From a virus, in the IMG/VR virus record IMGVR_UViG_3300007354_000008, positions 1 through 43,346 of that record: DNA of 43,346 bases, one strand, 5' to 3'. The notes under the pieces are model-generated. The model saw nothing but the letters and a program-made list of their open reading frames with translations. It was not told the DNA's origin and did no database searches. This document shows, in pieces, positions 31,707 through 39,247 of the stretch. The translations under genes and the position numbers were made by a program. Within the stretch, counting starts at the first letter, position 1. Every line of letters begins with the position of its first letter.

Positions 31707-32005
31707 CCGTTCCACCTGCCCCTCGGGTTACTCTCCGGGGCGTTCGGGCCGGGGGGCCTCTGCTCCGGGCCTTTGGTGATGAGCGTCAGTCGGGGCGTGT
31801 GCGCCTGCGGTTGGGACCGGGCAAAGCCCCAGAGCGCCCGGACGTTGGCCCGGGTCGGCAAGGGTAGGTCGCCCGGCCAGAAGATGGCCCTGGCTCCGCA
31901 ACGCCCGCAACGCGCCTCCACAATCCGGGCCCTGTACTCCTCGCTAAGGCCATCCGACAATACCGCTTGACAGTGGGGACAATAAGCTATCTCGTCTCTG
32001 CTCAT
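31703..32005 (-). CDS. Zinc-ribbon protein (100 aa)
   Basis: Starts MSRDEIAYCPHCQAVLSDGL and has a second knuckle CGRCGARA about 28 residues later, a classic four-Cys zinc ribbon, followed by a Pro-rich, probably disordered tail. ATG overlaps the preceding stop (ATGA). Such ribbons often bind nucleic acids or act as adaptors; no partner can be inferred beyond the adjacent ATP-grasp gene, whose start overlaps this stop. Confidence 0.68.
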   Translation of the reverse strand: MSRDEIAYCPHCQAVLSDGLSEEYRARIVEARCGRCGARAIFWPGDLPLPTRANVRALWGFARSQPQAHTPRLTLITKGPEQRPPGPNAPESNPRGRWNG

Positions 32006-32148
32006 GGTCCCGGCCACGGCGGCAGCCTCCCCTCCCCTATCGCGATGCAAAGATGTCTGATGATGTGGGCCATACCGAGACCGATGAACAGCGCGAACCC
32101 CAGGGTCGCTAGGCCCGGCCGCCGGGTGCCATCCTCCAGTCTCATCAT
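32002..32148 (-). CDS. Single-helix membrane protein (48 aa)
   Basis: Starts with ATGATG, the first overlapping the previous stop. Residues about 13-30 (LATLGFALFIGLGMAHII) form one membrane helix; the flanks are basic and Pro-rich. The stop overlaps the zinc-ribbon ATG (ATGA). Not recognised. Confidence 0.55.
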   Translation of the reverse strand: MMRLEDGTRRPGLATLGFALFIGLGMAHIIRHLCIAIGEGRLPPWPGP

Positions 32149-32279
32149 GGCAGCCTCGCGATGACCCAGCCGGCCAGGAGTCCGGCTATGGCGCCGAGCA
32201 CGATCAGGCCGTTGACGAAACGGGTGATATCCGTCCGCGGCAGTTCCTTGCCGTCGATGATGACTCGGATCTCAGTCAA
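32145..32279 (-). CDS. Small membrane protein downstream of the helicase (44 aa)
   Basis: TTG start overlapping the helicase end by 8 nt, with GGAGG 10 bases upstream inside the helicase gene. N-terminus is polar (MTEIRVIIDGKELPRTDITR) and the C-terminus is a glycine-rich membrane helix (GLIVLGAIAGLLAGWVIARL). Not recognised. Confidence 0.55.
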   Translation of the reverse strand: MTEIRVIIDGKELPRTDITRFVNGLIVLGAIAGLLAGWVIARLP

Positions 32280-33633
32280 AGTGCCTCGACCTCCGTTCCT
32301 CGCGGCCTCCGAACAACTCGGGCTTCCTGGGGGTTTGAATGTTGTCGGTCCGGAAGCGCACAAACTCGGGCTCCCACTCGATGCAGACCTCACCGGTGGG
32401 GCCGTTCCGCTGCTTGGCCACGATGACCGTGACCTTGTTGAGGCCCACGTGCTTGGGGTCGTGCCAGAGAAGGAGGACGTTGTCGGCGTCCTGCTCGATG
32501 TCCCCCGATTCCCGGACGTCCGACAGCTGCGGCTTCTTGTCGGCCCGGCCTTCGGGCTCCCGGTTCAACTGGCAGAGGAGCAGCACCGGGCAGCCGAGAT
32601 TGCCGGCCATGTCGCGGATGCGCTTCACCTGCTGGCCGACATGCTGGGCCCTCGTCTCGCCTCTCTGCTCGGGGTCCCGGATAAGTCCGAGGTAATCGAT
32701 GACGACGAGGCCCACGCCCTTGACCCGGCGCGCCTTGGAGACGATGGAGTGCGTCGACTGGCCCCTACGGTCGTCGACCCAGAGCGGCGTCGCGCCGAAC
32801 TCGGCGATGGCCAGGGTGCCGGCCTCCCATCTCTCGTCCGTGAGCCGGCGGGCCCGGACGTCGCGCATGTTGATCTCCGCGCCCATGCTGATCAGGCGCT
32901 CGGCGATCTGCCGCGCCGACATCTCCAGGCTGAAGAGCACAACCGGGACCTGGCGGGCGGCCACGGTCCGGGCGATCGCGAGAGCCAGGCTCGTCTTCCC
33001 GAGAGAGGTCCGGGCGGCCAGGACGGTGAGGTCTCCGGGTTGAAGACCGACGAGCTTCCCGTCAAGGGCCGCGAACCCGGTCGGAAGGCCCACAAGTTCG
33101 CGGCGGTCCCTCGCGTCGTAGAGCTCGCGCCAGTGCGCGGCGGCCACGGGCCCGATCGGCCTCGGCCCCGGGTCGAAGGCGCTCAGTGAAGAGGCTCCGA
33201 GGATCCGCCTCTCGGCCTCGTCGGCAAGGGCCTCGAGCTCGACCGTGGAGTCGTGGGCCATGCTCGAGATGAGCGCGGCCTCCCGGATGAGCCGGCGGCG
33301 GACGCTCGCCTCCTTGACCTGGCGGGCATAGTGCATCGCGTGGGCGGCCGTCGGGACCGACCGGGCCACGGTGACGACGTGGGACAGGCCGCCGGCGCGC
33401 TCGAGATGCCCCTTCTCGGTCAAGGCCTTCGGGAGCGTCACGGCGTCGATGGGCGTCCTGTCGTCGTGCATGGCGAGCATGGTCGCCCAGATGACCTGGT
33501 GCTTGTCCTCCGAGAAGTCGTCAGGCGCCAGCATGGCCGCGAGTTCCGTGACCTTGTCGGGGTCGATGAGGCACGAGCCGATGACGGCCTGCTCGGCCTG
33601 GATGTCCTGGGGAGGCGTCCGGCCCTGACTCAT
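32272..33633 (-). CDS. dnaB: Replicative DNA helicase DnaB
   Basis: 453 aa, the usual length. A hexameric 5'-3' helicase that opens the replication fork. The N-terminal helical domain starts QDIQAEQAVIGSCLIDPDKV (9-28); the RecA-like domain has Walker A ARTSLGKTS (207-215; many relatives have GRPSMGKTA), the SLEMS motif (235-239), Walker B VVIDYLGLI (310-318), and the downstream QLNRE...DVRESGDIEQDAD signature. GC-rich context but normal sequence. ATG overlaps the initiator stop (ATGA). Confidence 0.95.
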   Translation of the reverse strand: MSQGRTPPQDIQAEQAVIGSCLIDPDKVTELAAMLAPDDFSEDKHQVIWATMLAMHDDRTPIDAVTLPKALTEKGHLERAGGLSHVVTVARSVPTAAHAMHYARQVKEASVRRRLIREAALISSMAHDSTVELEALADEAERRILGASSLSAFDPGPRPIGPVAAAHWRELYDARDRRELVGLPTGFAALDGKLVGLQPGDLTVLAARTSLGKTSLALAIARTVAARQVPVVLFSLEMSARQIAERLISMGAEINMRDVRARRLTDERWEAGTLAIAEFGATPLWVDDRRGQSTHSIVSKARRVKGVGLVVIDYLGLIRDPEQRGETRAQHVGQQVKRIRDMAGNLGCPVLLLCQLNREPEGRADKKPQLSDVRESGDIEQDADNVLLLWHDPKHVGLNKVTVIVAKQRNGPTGEVCIEWEPEFVRFRTDNIQTPRKPELFGGREERRSRHFD

Positions 33634-34550
33634 GTGGCGATCTCACCCCCGGCCTCGCGGAGGTGGCTCAGGAACGCCTCGGCCTCGCGGGTCTGCTCCT
33701 CGGCTGTGGGACCGCGGGCGGTGGGTCCTGCCCGGGCTCCCTGCTTCTGGGCTTCCTTCTCCGCCTTCTCCAGCCAGTTTCTGAGCCGCGACCGCCAGTT
33801 GCCCTGGGGCTTGCCGGCCCACCAGTCCAAACACTTGTCCGCCTCGTGGGCGAGGTCAACGTGCGGGAACCTCACGAGCCACTTCCGGACGCAGCCGACG
33901 TCGACCTCGTAGCTGAACGGGTAGCCGTCGATGCCCCGGAGCACCCGGAGGATCTCGCGCTCCTGTTCGGTCAGACCAAGCGGTGGCGACGGTTCCTCGG
34001 GCTCCTCCGGGAATCGGGTTCGGGTTCGGGTTCGGGAATCGGGTTCGGGAATCGGTGCGGCTTCGATGCCGCTTTCGTGGCCCTCCGATGCGGCTTCGAT
34101 GCGGCTTCGATGCGGCTTCGATGCGGCTTCGATGACTCTCCCGAGAGCCTTCGCAAGCTCGGGGCAGATGGTCTGGGCGATATCCAGGAACGCCTCTAGG
34201 AGCGATGTATCGGGAAGCTCGCGGATGACCGAAACGGCCCCGACCGTCTGCTTGCCGGCCCCCGGCGGGTCGTCCTCGAACGCCTGCGGGACGAAGACGA
34301 CTTCGGCTGCGGCATCGTAGCGCACGTACTCCCGGACGGCCACGAGTTCATCGAGGGCGCTCGTGAGCCGCGGGAGGTCCCATCCGAGGTCGGCCGTCAT
34401 GTAGGCCACGGGGCAGTAGTAGAGCGCCACCATGTTCCGGTGGGAACAGGTCGAAAGGTAGAGCGCGAGGGTCCGGGCATCCTCCGACCAGTCGCGGGAG
34501 ATGCGCCAGAAGCGCGGGCTCACGTGGTAGTACCGTCCGAGAGGCGTCAC
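33630..34550 (-). CDS. Phage replication initiator-like protein carrying internal iterons
   Basis: 306 aa. The N-terminus (YYHVSPRFWRISRDWSEDAR, then TLALYLSTCSHRNMVALYYC) is typical of phage replisome-organizer / helix-turn-helix initiators that precede DnaB. Residues about 140-200 are repetitive and charged (IEAASKPHRSRIEAAS), corresponding to DNA iterons, followed by a C-terminal domain with LTEQEREILRVLRGIDGYPF and LRNWLEKAEKEA. The combination of initiator, internal iterons and helicase downstream follows the lambda O/P plan. ATG overlaps the preceding stop. Confidence 0.75.
   Translation of the reverse strand: MTPLGRYYHVSPRFWRISRDWSEDARTLALYLSTCSHRNMVALYYCPVAYMTADLGWDLPRLTSALDELVAVREYVRYDAAAEVVFVPQAFEDDPPGAGKQTVGAVSVIRELPDTSLLEAFLDIAQTICPELAKALGRVIEAASKPHRSRIEAASEGHESGIEAAPIPEPDSRTRTRTRFPEEPEEPSPPLGLTEQEREILRVLRGIDGYPFSYEVDVGCVRKWLVRFPHVDLAHEADKCLDWWAGKPQGNWRSRLRNWLEKAEKEAQKQGARAGPTARGPTAEEQTREAEAFLSHLREAGGEIAT
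34010..34055. repeat. GGGTTC / GGGAATC short tandem repeats
   Basis: GGGAATC, then GGGTTC three times, GGGAATC, GGGTTC, GGGAATC in direct succession, inside the initiator gene. In the protein they give the Arg/Thr/Pro/Glu-rich linker. They adjoin the 11-bp iterons and may be part of the same origin region. Confidence 0.65.
34087..34130. repeat. Four perfect 11-bp iterons (GATGCGGCTTC), candidate origin
   Basis: GATGCGGCTTC occurs four times without a gap (34087, 34098, 34109, 34120), followed by GATGAC; two degenerate copies lie upstream (about 34054-34075). Because 11 is not a multiple of three the copies are read in different frames, so the DNA repeat, not the protein, is conserved, as expected of initiator-binding iterons in a phage origin. 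Confidence 0.7.
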
Positions 34551-34786
34551 AAAGCCACCGTCCCCTCGGGGTTCTCAAGCAACTGCCCCCGCCAGCAGAG
34601 CGGGCAGTTGCCGACGCAGACCGCGATCCCCGGCGGGCACCCGGCCTTCTTTCGGAGGAGGGCCCCGGCGGCCAGGAGGCCCCGGTCGTAATGCTGCAGC
34701 TGGGAGAAGAGACGGACCGGGTCCGTCGCCCGGACCACGGCCTCGACGGCGCTGTTGAGCGGAGTGACGTAGGGTATCGCGGTCAT
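34547..34786 (-). CDS. Small Cys-rich protein (79 aa)
   Basis: Starts MTAIPYVTPLNSAVEAVVRA and has a CVGNCPLCWRG motif near residue 58, with a Cys at about 50, a likely zinc site. Ends with the ATG of the initiator gene (ATGA). Five non-coding bases separate it from the preceding gene. Not recognised. Confidence 0.62.
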   Translation of the reverse strand: MTAIPYVTPLNSAVEAVVRATDPVRLFSQLQHYDRGLLAAGALLRKKAGCPPGIAVCVGNCPLCWRGQLLENPEGTVAL

Positions 34787-34791
34787 CTGGT

Positions 34792-35052
34792 CTAGCTCGC
34801 CTCCTCGAACTTGATGGCCAGCTGCTTGAGCCCGAACGCCCTGGCCGCGGAACCCTCGAAGTCCCTCAAGGTCTCGGCCTGTTCCGCGAGCCTGTCGCGC
34901 TCACTGCGCCAGGGGTAAGGCGCGTTGTTTAGGCCCAGCACGGCCTCGAAGTGGGTCCGGGATACCGCTGGAAGGTCAACCAGGCCGGCACCCTCTATCG
35001 TTGTCGTGGGGAATATGGCCGCCACGCACGCCAATGCCTGTTCTGTCGTCAC
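34792..35052 (-). CDS. Hypothetical protein (86 aa)
   Basis: GTG start overlapping the preceding stop (GTGA). N-terminus MTTEQALACVAAIFPTTTIE, then a stretch with YPWRSERDRLAEQAETLRDF. A start four codons earlier (GTG) is possible. No family recognised; size and composition suggest a small helical early protein. Confidence 0.55.
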   Translation of the reverse strand: MTTEQALACVAAIFPTTTIEGAGLVDLPAVSRTHFEAVLGLNNAPYPWRSERDRLAEQAETLRDFEGSAARAFGLKQLAIKFEEAS

Positions 35053-35234
35053 CTCGTCGCCCACTGTCCTACCGCCTCCCTCTGTTCCCGCAGGCACCTC
35101 CGGCAGACAAACCCCTTGGGGGTGTCCCGCCCTCCGTCGCGCCGCAGGCCGAACCACTCATGCGTCCGCCCGCAGGCGATGCAGACAGCCCGGTGGGGCT
35201 CGTCAATCCCGGGAACTCTCCTGGGTCTGGTCAT
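35049..35234 (-). CDS. Small zinc-finger protein (61 aa)
   Basis: CIACG (residues about 18-22) and CRRC (44-47) form a four-Cys zinc site with a basic surround. The ATG at 35234 is preferred because AGAGG lies 9 bases upstream; an ATG three codons earlier has no spacing. It is the first gene after a 160-bp non-coding gap, which contains only a CCGGCC...GGCCGG stem (35261-35278) and the repeat at 35393. Confidence 0.6.
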   Translation of the reverse strand: MTRPRRVPGIDEPHRAVCIACGRTHEWFGLRRDGGRDTPKGFVCRRCLREQREAVGQWATR

Positions 35235-35392
35235 GGGCGTCATCCTCTCTCACTCAAGGTCCGGCCGGCGGGGGCCGGTCCTGCCCCGGCTTCCGCGTTT
35301 ATGGCCCGGATGCATCTCCCACAAGGTGGGCGCGTTACGTCAGTCTCCCGGGCGTGTCATCTAGTCGCCACGCCGCCCCGCCAGCCCTTAGT

Positions 35393-35650
35393 GTCGGTTG
35401 TCAGCTCAATCCCGGCCCTGGCACAAGCCGGCCTCCCTAAGCCTCTTTGCCGTGGGCATCGTCGGCAGAGGCTCGTCCAGCCGGAAGATGCCGTGCTGAC
35501 GGTTAGCCTCCTCCACGTCGACAAGGCGCCCTTCTAGGTTGTCAAGAACCTTGCGTATAGCCGCGATGCCGTCATGGAGTTCGTCGATGTTGTCCGCTAC
35601 CGTCCCTTTCACTCGGTCACCCCCCTCCGCCGGCCAAGTCGGTTGTCAGC
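35393..35650. repeat. 13-bp direct repeats flanking a small gene
   Basis: GTCGGTTGTCAGC occurs at 35393-35405 and again at 35638-35650. The two copies bracket the 68-aa gene at 35406-35612 almost exactly (one base before its stop and 25 bases before its start), as if the segment had been inserted or duplicated by recombination at the repeat. Confidence 0.6.
35406..35612 (-). CDS. Small coiled-coil protein (68 aa)
   Basis: GTG start after GGAGGGGG. Residues about 5-40 form a heptad-like helix (DNIDELHDGIAAIRKVLDNL then EGRLVDVEEAN) suited to coiled-coil dimerisation; the rest is basic. It is flanked by 13-bp direct repeats and by non-coding stretches, so it may be an inserted cassette. Not recognised. 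Confidence 0.6.
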   Translation of the reverse strand: MKGTVADNIDELHDGIAAIRKVLDNLEGRLVDVEEANRQHGIFRLDEPLPTMPTAKRLREAGLCQGRD

Positions 35651-35691
35651 GTCGGTCTAGTAATCGTCTATTCTGTCTCTCGTCTAAGTTC

Positions 35692-35721
35692 GGGCGGCTA
35701 AGACCCCTCGGGTAGCCGCCC
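35692..35721. other. Perfect 9-bp hairpin in an intergenic leader
   Basis: GGGCGGCTA (35692-35700) and TAGCCGCCC (35713-35721) pair perfectly around a 12-base loop. With the hairpin at 35738-35754 it makes the 146-bp gap downstream of the nuclease gene strongly structured; neither has a T run on the leftward transcript, so they are more likely processing, stability or antitermination elements. The rest of 35613-35758 shows no clear promoter. Confidence 0.6.
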
Positions 35722-35737
35722 TATTCAGTTGTGTGCC

Positions 35738-35754
35738 TGGCCCCGGAGGGGCCA
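35738..35754. other. Compact 7-bp hairpin after the nuclease gene
   Basis: TGGCCCC (35738-35744) and GGGGCCA (35748-35754) pair perfectly around a 3-base loop, 4 bases past the stop codon of the nuclease gene on the leftward transcript. Confidence 0.55.
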
Positions 35755-35758
35755 AGGG

Positions 35759-36721
35759 TTAGGTCCCTGTCTGGCCGGGGCTGAGCCTGACGATCTTGCT
35801 CTGCCAGTAGGTCGAGTCAGCCACGGTGTAGCCGCGCCGGTGCATCTCCGTGCCGGTGATGAGCCAGTCGCCGACGACGACCTTCTCGCGTCCGTCGAAG
35901 ACCTTCTTGAGTTCCCGGTCGATGGCCTCATACTCGTGCCTGGCCGCCTGGAGCTCCTCGCGCCTGGCAAGGAGCTCCTCGATGCGGGGGTCGTCGGTGA
36001 TCTCCAGCGCCTGACGCTTGATCTCGGGCAGGCAGATGTGGACGAAGCCGCACCCCTCGCAGACAGCGGGGTCCTGGATGGGGTCGGGCAAGGTGCCGGC
36101 GGCTACGTGCTCGTTCACGCGCTCGAGCTTCCGGCAGATCTCCTCCGCGTAGTCGTAGTCGAGATCCACCCAGATGACCTTGGGCGCGTAGGTCTGCTTG
36201 GATACGAGGTAGAACAGGCCGCACTCGCGCCCGGAGTTGAGGAGATACATGGTGAGTTGGGCCGGGTAGCGGCGCATCCAGGGCCGTGAGGAGGAGAGCA
36301 TGTCCTCCACGGAGTTCACGGCCTGCCAGGAGTGGTGGGCGAACCCCTTGACCTCGACCGGGTAGGCGTTACCGTTCACGCGCAGGACGCAGTCGAGGTG
36401 GCCCGTCAGTTGCAGGGCCGGCCACTCGAAGGCCCGCTGCTGCTCGGTGACCTCGAAACCGGCCCCCCGAAGCTGGGCCAGGGCCATCTCCTCGATGAGG
36501 CGCCCGCCCTCGAAGATGAGCTCGAGCTCGGGCCCGTGGAGGACCTTCTCCTGCCAGCGGGTCCGGCCGAGGACGAGATACCTCTCACACGGGTGGCCCG
36601 CGTCGCTTGCCCTGTTTGTGTGTTGCGGGTGTCCCTTGATGCGGCCTCGTTTGGCCTCGTAGACCGCCCCCACGATGTCCGGGCGGTCCGGGCTAGAGCT
36701 CGAGCTGGTCGCCGATGTCAT
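35759..36721 (-). CDS. Cas4/RecB-like PD-(D/E)XK nuclease with predicted Fe-S cluster
   Basis: 320 aa. Probable 5'-3' exonuclease partner of the annealing protein. The first conserved Cys is in HPCERYLVLGRTRW (about 43-56); the nuclease core is GHLDCVLRVNGNAYPVEVKG (Asp at about 109, then EVK at about 121-124); a last Cys triad is CEGCGFVHIC (about 215-224). Four cysteines in this spacing hold a 4Fe-4S cluster in Cas4/AddB-like enzymes. The C-terminal third is helical and lacks a helicase. It overlaps the upstream gene by 29 nt. Confidence 0.82.
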   Translation of the reverse strand: MTSATSSSSSPDRPDIVGAVYEAKRGRIKGHPQHTNRASDAGHPCERYLVLGRTRWQEKVLHGPELELIFEGGRLIEEMALAQLRGAGFEVTEQQRAFEWPALQLTGHLDCVLRVNGNAYPVEVKGFAHHSWQAVNSVEDMLSSSRPWMRRYPAQLTMYLLNSGRECGLFYLVSKQTYAPKVIWVDLDYDYAEEICRKLERVNEHVAAGTLPDPIQDPAVCEGCGFVHICLPEIKRQALEITDDPRIEELLARREELQAARHEYEAIDRELKKVFDGREKVVVGDWLITGTEMHRRGYTVADSTYWQSKIVRLSPGQTGT

Positions 36722-37532
36722 CGGCGCTCGCCCCCTCCTCGCCCTGGGTGCCCCTGGCCGCCCAGGCCTCGTAAGCCGTCTTGGCCTTACCGTAGGTCAC
36801 GGGGATCTGGCGTTCGCTGAGTTCATCGATCCGGCGCTTGCCGGCGACCTCCTTGCCGTCCTTCGCGATGAAGCTCGTGAGGCCGAGGAGGATGTCCTTA
36901 GCCGTCTCGCCGTCGCCGCCGGCCATCTCGAGGATCATCCGGCGGAGTTCGGTGCGCAGATCCTTGACTTCCTCGCTCATCTCGCTCTTCTGGTAGCTCA
37001 CCTTGGCCGTCTCGCCGCGCCTGAAGCCCCCGAACTCCTCGACCTCTTCCCAGGTGAGGTTCCGGATACCGATGAGCCGCGCGATCCCATTGCCGACGCA
37101 GTTGGTGTAGGCGGCCTTCCGGACGTCCTGGCGGTCAATCTGATCCAGCGGGACATCCCGGCCCTTGTGTCGGCTGAAAAACGGGTCCCTCGAGGACCGG
37201 GTACCCACGGCGTCGATCGTGGCCGCGCCCATGCTGAACTCGCCGGTGTAGATATGGCTGTAGTGCCCGTCGGGTTCGACGTCCAGGGTCGGCTCGTTGA
37301 TGCGCCAGGAGATGCCGAACAGCCGGGCCACCTTCTCGGCCCCCGAAACCCAGAGGTACGGTTTGCCGTCCTGGTCCACCCAGTCGTGCTTGTTGGTCAC
37401 GGCCAGGGCGATTTTCTTGATCCGCTTAATGGCCTCGACCCGTTTCTCCGCCGCCTGGGCTATGGCGACAAGGTTGTCGCTCCCGATGCCCTGCTCGTCC
37501 GGCAGGACTACGGCCGTACGCTCATCGATCAC
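36693..37532 (-). CDS. Putative single-strand annealing protein
   Basis: 279 aa. GTG start 4 bases after GGAGGAGA. Features: ERTAVVLPDEQGIGSDNLVA, a KPYLWVSGAEKVARLFGISW segment, a GTRSSRDPFF motif and AYTNCVGNGIARLIGIRNLT, which together give an alpha-beta core with conserved Gly, Arg and Asn of the kind seen in Rad52/Sak-like or related phage recombinases. Position directly upstream of a Cas4-like nuclease supports a Red-type recombination pair. It is not a clear RecT, Erf or Bet member, so the call depends partly on context. Confidence 0.55.
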   Translation of the reverse strand: MIDERTAVVLPDEQGIGSDNLVAIAQAAEKRVEAIKRIKKIALAVTNKHDWVDQDGKPYLWVSGAEKVARLFGISWRINEPTLDVEPDGHYSHIYTGEFSMGAATIDAVGTRSSRDPFFSRHKGRDVPLDQIDRQDVRKAAYTNCVGNGIARLIGIRNLTWEEVEEFGGFRRGETAKVSYQKSEMSEEVKDLRTELRRMILEMAGGDGETAKDILLGLTSFIAKDGKEVAGKRRIDELSERQIPVTYGKAKTAYEAWAARGTQGEEGASADDIGDQLEL

Positions 37533-37534
37533 TT

Positions 37535-38056
37535 TTATCTCTCCTCCGTTTCCGTCAAACCCAGTAAGACGCGCAGGAAGTCCCGCGTCCGCTCCGGGGT
37601 GGATAGGTCCTGGGTCATCCGCCCGAGCCACTCGCGAATCTCGACCACGGGAAGCGTCCAGCGGTCATGCCCGAACCGGGCCACATAGCGCCACTTGAAT
37701 ACCTGGTGCAGGTCGAGGGCGGAGAGGTAGGCCTCGTGCCGAGAGGAAGGCGATGCCTGGTCGACGTCGCCGTAGATTTCGGCCAAGAGGCTGCGGAGAT
37801 AGTGGGACAGGATGGAGAGCGCCAGGTCGGCGGGCCTACTGCCCCCGTAGCCCCACTCGATGTCCTTGCCGTGGAGCAGGACGTGGGCGACGCTCTGGGC
37901 CTGCTCGGGCTCGGGGCCCACAGCCCAGACCTGGGGACCGTCCTCGTCCGCGTCGTCGGGCTGGCGCCAGCCGATGTAGACCCGGCCCGACCCGCGCAGT
38001 TCCTCGGGCGTGACCGGGATGTTGACCGTCGTGCCGTGATACTGTGCCTGGATCAT
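37535..38056 (-). CDS. DUF6166-like protein
   Basis: 173 aa. The motif IEWGYGGSRPADLALSILSH (about 66-86) is the signature seen in phage DUF6166 proteins, whose function is unknown; the N-terminus (HGTTVNIPVTPEEL) is also of this type. The C-terminal half (HQVFKWRYVARFGHDRWTLP) is less conserved. ATG with AAGGGCGAAGGGC upstream; its TAA stop is 2 bases from the next GTG, so it is read in the same unit as the recombination pair. Confidence 0.65.
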   Translation of the reverse strand: MIQAQYHGTTVNIPVTPEELRGSGRVYIGWRQPDDADEDGPQVWAVGPEPEQAQSVAHVLLHGKDIEWGYGGSRPADLALSILSHYLRSLLAEIYGDVDQASPSSRHEAYLSALDLHQVFKWRYVARFGHDRWTLPVVEIREWLGRMTQDLSTPERTRDFLRVLLGLTETEER

Positions 38057-38113
38057 GCCCTTCGCCCTTCCCTTCCTCGCCCCAGCGTGTTAGACTAGGG
38101 CTGTCACTGACTG

Positions 38114-38136
38114 GCCCTGGCCGCTTCGGTCAGGGC
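38114..38136. other. Stable hairpin between early genes
   Basis: GCCCTG (38114-38119) pairs with CAGGGC (38131-38136) and CCG (38121-38123) with CGG (38127-38129), around a 3-base loop. It lies 7 bases past the stop of the 90-aa gene on the leftward transcript. No T run on that side; a CTCTCTCTT run lies on the other strand. Confidence 0.5.
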
Positions 38137-38142
38137 TCTCTC

Positions 38143-38415
38143 TTATGCGCAACTCGGCGGCCGGTTGAGCGGCCTCCCCTCGAGCGGGTCCTGCCCGTCC
38201 TGTTGCAGGTCTCCCGCGATGCGTAGCCGGACCCGGACGCGGGTGCCGCCCGGCGACCTGCGGACAAGCGCGTGCCTGGTGATGCAGTCGTCGACCCCCA
38301 TCCGGCCCAGGGCCTCCGCGAGTTCGCGCTGGGCGAACCTCCGGGTCTCCCGGGTGTGGGCCCCGGCCACGGTCATGGCCAGGCTGTCGATGCACTCCTC
38401 CGCCTCACGCGGCAT
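38143..38415 (-). CDS. Hypothetical early protein (90 aa)
   Basis: ATG after GGGAGGTG. The N-terminal half (EECIDSLAMTVAGAHTRETR then RFAQRELAEALGRMG) is helical; the C-terminal half is basic and beta-rich (RVRVRLRI) and then Pro/Gly-rich. Overlaps the upstream XRE gene by 11 nt. Not recognised. Confidence 0.6.
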   Translation of the reverse strand: MPREAEECIDSLAMTVAGAHTRETRRFAQRELAEALGRMGVDDCITRHALVRRSPGGTRVRVRLRIAGDLQQDGQDPLEGRPLNRPPSCA

Positions 38416-38953
38416 GTCGTTTCACCTCCCGTCCCTGGATGTAACCCTTGGCCGCCAGGTCGGCCCTGTGCTCGGCGTGGATCTCCCGCAGGCTCCTCCC
38501 GTAGTCCCGGCAGAGGACCGCCAGGAACGTCCGGCACGCGGTCTTGACCTGGACCACCTGCCGGGCCGCGTGGTCGATCTGCGCGTTTCCGGCCTCGCCG
38601 AGGTCGGCGGCGTTCCTGCAGTTGGTGAGCGGTTCGCAGGCCCACACGGCGTCGATGGCCTCCTGCAGTTCCTCGATCAGCTTCCTGGCCACCGAGGAGC
38701 GGTGGGTATCGACCCGGGGCCCGTCGAGCCAGGGCGAACCGATGCCCCCGGAGGCCTCGAGTTGGACGGCCGCCGTGAACCTCGGGTCATCCAGGAACTC
38801 GACCAGGCTCCGCGCCACATCCGGCGCGAGGCGCCTCTCCCCGTTCTCGACCATGCCGACCATGTTGGCCCCATAGCCGACCCGGCGGCCGAGCTGTCCC
38901 TGGGTGAGGCCGCGGGCCTTCCGCGCCTCACGGAGCGCTGTGGCGATTCCCAT
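38405..38953 (-). CDS. XRE-family DNA-binding protein (182 aa)
   Basis: Residues about 5-55 form an HTH_3 domain (ALREARKARGLTQGQLGRRV then GANMVGMVENGERRL). The rest is helical with several Cys and His, so it differs from the simple Cro. It is the third gene of the early operon after the small repressor and excisionase-like genes, and may regulate early transcription. ATG after GGGGGTGAAACGAG. Confidence 0.78.
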   Translation of the reverse strand: MGIATALREARKARGLTQGQLGRRVGYGANMVGMVENGERRLAPDVARSLVEFLDDPRFTAAVQLEASGGIGSPWLDGPRVDTHRSSVARKLIEELQEAIDAVWACEPLTNCRNAADLGEAGNAQIDHAARQVVQVKTACRTFLAVLCRDYGRSLREIHAEHRADLAAKGYIQGREVKRHAA

Positions 38954-38959
38954 CTCGTT

Positions 38960-39247
38960 TCACCCCCTCCCGTGTGTGCCGGTGGCTGGCAGGCCACCAC
39001 GTACAGGCATAACCTCAACCTTGGGCCGGGAGGTCCGGGCTGCGACGGCTGTCTGGGGGTGTGCCGCGTCGGGATGCTGCCAGTAGCGGATCTCATCTCG
39101 CGGAATTCGGACCAACCGGCCCAAACGGATGTGCGGGATCATGCGCTGACGGACGAGCTTGTAGACCTGGTTACGGTTGACTCTGAGGACGTCGGCGGCC
39201 TCCTCGACCGTGAGTTGCAGCGGCAGGTCGTCCCAGCTCGTCGTCAT
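38960..39247 (-). CDS. Excisionase-like MerR/HTH_17 protein
   Basis: 95 aa. Residues about 9-55 have the HTH_17 pattern: LTVEEAADVLRVNRNQVYKL, then IPHIRLGRLVRIPRDEIRYW. Such proteins are recombination directionality factors or small repressors. The tail is basic and Pro/Gly-rich. It overlaps the preceding stop (ATGA) and stands two genes downstream of the switch, where an excisionase would be expressed with early genes. The integrase at 41080 would be its partner. Confidence 0.75.
   Translation of the reverse strand: MTTSWDDLPLQLTVEEAADVLRVNRNQVYKLVRQRMIPHIRLGRLVRIPRDEIRYWQHPDAAHPQTAVAARTSRPKVEVMPVRGGLPATGTHGRG

Noticed and set aside
34009-34130. Repeats inside the initiator gene as protein repeats
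   Set aside because: The 11-bp unit shifts frame in each copy, so the conserved entity is DNA, not a peptide repeat.
36693-37532. Calling the annealing protein RecT or Erf
   Set aside because: No RecT or Erf signature could be seen; context suggests a recombinase, so only a general call is made.
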